From contig JAGWGS010000056.1 in assembly GCA_028867235.1 (NCBI GenBank), forward strand, positions 1 to 7,538: a stretch of DNA of 7,538 bases, given 5' to 3'. Below the pieces are notes generated by a model. That model was not told the DNA's origin. It made no database searches and saw only the letters and a program-made list of their open reading frames with translations. Origin of the DNA: Nitrososphaerota archaeon. GTDB lineage: Archaea; Thermoproteota; Nitrososphaeria; Nitrososphaerales; Nitrosopumilaceae. Shown piece by piece: positions 6,455 through 7,538 of the stretch. Every line of letters begins with the position of its first letter. Position 1 is the stretch's first letter. The position numbers and the translations under genes were made by a program.

Positions 6455-6475
6455 GATAACATTATCAACATTATC
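6455..6475. repeat. Tandem 9-bp repeat with overlapping dyad upstream of the 194-aa gene
   Basis: AACATTATC occurs twice head-to-tail at 6458-6466 and 6467-6475. The first copy overlaps a dyad GATAA-CA-TTATC (6455-6466). On the minus strand this lies 22-42 bp upstream of the ATG at 6433, the zone expected for the TATA box and adjacent operators. Confidence 0.5.
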
Positions 6476-6514
6476 AAGCTCTTTTGGGAAGGGATTTTAA
6501 TTATCTATAAAGAA

Positions 6515-7192
6515 TCAGCCTATCTTTTTGAAGAGATTGATGACAGGTTCCCTGTCTGAATTTGATAGAGATGAAAAGCCTTCTAAAAGTTCCCTCTGAA
6601 CATGTAAAGTATCATCAAGAGCCTTTCTGATGTATTCTGAATTGAGCGGTACAAGTCTATCAATTATTCCATCACTGTATGATTCGATATATCTTCTCAA
6701 TAATAGCATGACAAAATTTGGTGCAACATCAAGTAATAGTATGATTGCTCTTTTGAGATCTTTTTCTTTCACATTGATCTCTTTTTCAAAAAATGCATTC
6801 ATTATCATAGTCCTGTCTTTTTCAATATTTGATACTGATGCAGCAACAAGTAGACCACTATCTGTCAAGTTATAATATGGAACACCTTGTTCTTGGAGGG
6901 CTTTTGGACCTCGCTTTATTGGAAGTCTTCCTGCTTCCTTTACAAGTTCCAAAGGAAGTAGAATCTCATCTAAATCTCTGAAAATCCCAGAGTAGATATT
7001 CTGCCAAGTAGTTCCATTCTGTTCTGCAAGTTTGTGTGCTATGGCAGTACGAGTTTTTCTTGTGGGAAGCGTTTCAGTTGAAAGATGAATTATGATTCCG
7101 CGTTGACGCATTGCTTCTCCTGTAAACTCTTTTCCCTTTGTCTTAAATGTCTGAAAAACTGATAACTTTGGAATCTGTTTTTTTGATTTCAT
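6515..7192 (-). CDS. Putative winged-helix DNA-binding regulator (225 aa)
   Basis: 225 residues, cytosolic, no membrane helix. Residues about 44-118 look like a winged helix-turn-helix: RKTRTAIAHKLAEQNGTTWQ (45-64), then a helix IYSGIFRDLDEILLPLELV, a basic wing-like turn RLPIKRGPKALQEQG (89-103), and YYNLTDSGLLVAAS (106-119), the 'Y-x-L-T-x-x-G' ending common in archaeal winged-helix proteins. The C-terminal half (about 125-225) is helical and may serve dimerisation or ligand sensing. I do not recognise a named family, and DNA binding is inferred from pattern only. Start: ATG at 7192, preceded by GTGAG with 7 bases between. A good TATA box sits ~51 bp upstream, so this mRNA should carry a ~25-base leader, unlike most of its neighbours. 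An 11-bp inverted repeat brackets that TATA box, which suggests autoregulation. Confidence 0.75.
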   Translation of the reverse strand: MKSKKQIPKLSVFQTFKTKGKEFTGEAMRQRGIIIHLSTETLPTRKTRTAIAHKLAEQNGTTWQNIYSGIFRDLDEILLPLELVKEAGRLPIKRGPKALQEQGVPYYNLTDSGLLVAASVSNIEKDRTMIMNAFFEKEINVKEKDLKRAIILLLDVAPNFVMLLLRRYIESYSDGIIDRLVPLNSEYIRKALDDTLHVQRELLEGFSSLSNSDREPVINLFKKIG

Positions 7193-7199
7193 GTTTTAC

Positions 7200-7275
7200 T
7201 CACAAAATGATGATTTCTTGTTTTGTAAAATATTCTACTTTTATAGTTTGATAACCTAAAATATTCATTTTGTGA
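7200..7275. repeat. 11-bp perfect inverted repeat bracketing the TATA box of the putative regulator
   Basis: TCACAAAATGA at 7200-7210 and its exact reverse complement TCATTTTGTGA at 7265-7275 are separated by 54 bp, with centres 65 bp apart (close to six helical turns). The pair encloses the TATA box at 7239-7246. Each arm is itself a loose TCA-N5-TGA dyad, so each could bind a dimer. The arrangement fits a repression loop or paired operators. Confidence 0.55.
7239..7246 (-). promoter_or_regulatory. TATA box of the putative winged-helix regulator gene
   Basis: The minus strand reads CTATAAAA (within AACTATAAAAGTAG), the best TATA match in the window. A start ~26 bp downstream falls near 7217 and leaves ~25 bases of leader before the ATG at 7192. 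The leader includes a GTGAG element that can act as ribosome-binding site. Confidence 0.55.
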
Positions 7276-7278
7276 TAT

Positions 7279-7299
7279 TATCATATTTTCTCTATGATA
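7279..7299. repeat. Short hairpin-forming inverted repeat
   Basis: TATCATA (7279-7285) and TATGATA (7293-7299) are perfect 7-bp arms around a 7-base loop. They overlap the dyad TGATA-T-TATCA at 7273-7283, which in turn abuts the right arm of the 11-bp repeat. Very AT-rich, so a regulatory site is more likely than a stable RNA structure. Confidence 0.4.
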
Positions 7300-7310
7300 T
7301 AAGAATTTAT

Positions 7311-7326
7311 GAATAATTTATTATTC
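7311..7326. repeat. Near-perfect palindrome GAATAAT-TT-ATTATTC
   Basis: Seven-base arms are exact reverse complements around a central TT, in the middle of the divergent region. It could be an operator or an AT-rich melting site. Part of the symmetry is expected by chance in sequence this AT-rich. Confidence 0.35.
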
Positions 7327-7425
7327 TTTCAAACATGTGTAACATTTTTACAAAATTTGATATGTATTGTAATGGGGTTTTAACGAAAATGGATTTACAT
7401 TACCCTCCAGTACAAATGATACAAC

Positions 7426-7538
7426 ATGCTAATTTCACATGATGATCTCTTAAAAAAAATTGATAAACCAGATCTTTTACTTGTTGATTGTAGATCATAT
7501 CAAGATTATCTGAAAGGACATATTCCTGGAGCAGTTAA
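7426..7538 (+). CDS. Rhodanese-type sulfurtransferase, N-terminal fragment (runs off the window)
   Basis: Thirty-seven codons from ATG at 7426 to the window edge, with an in-frame TGA at 7417-7419 immediately upstream, so the start is well constrained. The fragment carries the first rhodanese strand and helix, LLLVDCRSYQDYLKGHIPGAV (two conserved pieces: VD-x-R at 20-23 and GHIPGAV at 31-37, the family's N-terminal CH2A-type signature). Rhodaneses move sulfane sulfur from donors such as thiosulfate or 3-mercaptopyruvate to acceptors through a persulfide on an active-site Cys. That Cys lies downstream and is not in view, so activity and the number of domains cannot be judged. No Shine-Dalgarno sequence is evident; TTTACAT at 7394-7400 is a weak TATA candidate for leaderless expression. 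It is divergent from the putative regulator. Confidence 0.85.
   Translation, partial: MLISHDDLLKKIDKPDLLLVDCRSYQDYLKGHIPGAV

Noticed and set aside
7207..7213. ATGATGA resembling a box C of a C/D guide RNA
   Set aside because: No CTGA box D, D' or convincing C' follows within 60-90 bases; the match is likely part of the inverted-repeat arm and flanking AT-rich DNA.
7389..7442. 17-codon ORF (MDLHYPPVQM...) overlapping the sulfurtransferase start in another frame
   Set aside because: Could be an upstream ORF, but there is no ribosome-binding site or conservation evidence, and short ORFs are common by chance.
1..7538. CRISPR array, insertion sequence, prophage, tRNA or rRNA
   Set aside because: No regularly spaced repeats, transposase or integrase motifs, tRNA cloverleaf or rRNA-like sequence were seen; coding density and composition are even across the window.

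Overview
The window looks like chromosomal DNA of an ammonia-oxidising archaeon (Nitrososphaerota/Thaumarchaeota, probably Nitrosopumilales). The evidence is AT-rich, densely packed genes, archaeal-type UMP kinase, an SAMHD1-like HD hydrolase, TATA boxes sitting 25-30 bp before start codons (the leaderless archaeal pattern), and several small proteins resembling lineage-restricted thaumarchaeal families. No database search was possible, so the placement is from recognition of protein style and remains an inference.

Layout. Positions 1-1936 (+): the 3' part of a small glycine/alanine-rich membrane protein gene, then a UbiB/ABC1-type atypical kinase with two C-terminal membrane helices. Its start is not a normal ATG. 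1939-2322 (-): a small heat-shock protein (Hsp20), ending 2 bp from the kinase. 2405-4908 (+): a tight three-gene nucleotide operon of thymidylate kinase, HD-domain (d)NTP phosphohydrolase and archaeal UMP kinase. Its last junction is an ATGA overlap preceded by a clear GGTGA ribosome-binding site. 4895-5212 (-): a small conserved-looking protein of unknown function whose end overlaps the UMP kinase gene by 14 bp. 5289-5846 (+): a membrane-anchored extracytoplasmic LEA-type protein starting with TTG. 5849-6433 (-): a two-helix membrane protein with a coiled coil. 6515-7192 (-): a probable winged-helix regulator. 7193-7425: an AT-rich divergent promoter region with several inverted repeats. 7426-end (+): the first 37 codons of a rhodanese-type sulfurtransferase.

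Functionally, the most coherent unit is the nucleotide operon. Thymidylate kinase feeds dTTP synthesis and UMP kinase feeds UTP/CTP and hence all pyrimidines. The HD enzyme between them probably removes (d)NTPs, so the operon could set nucleotide pools in both directions. The thymidylate kinase has unusual residues at two positions that normally support Mg2+/phosphate binding. Nothing here looks like a mobile element, CRISPR array, prophage or RNA gene. The least explained DNA is the inverted-repeat cluster upstream of the putative regulator, where an 11-bp perfect inverted repeat brackets its TATA box.
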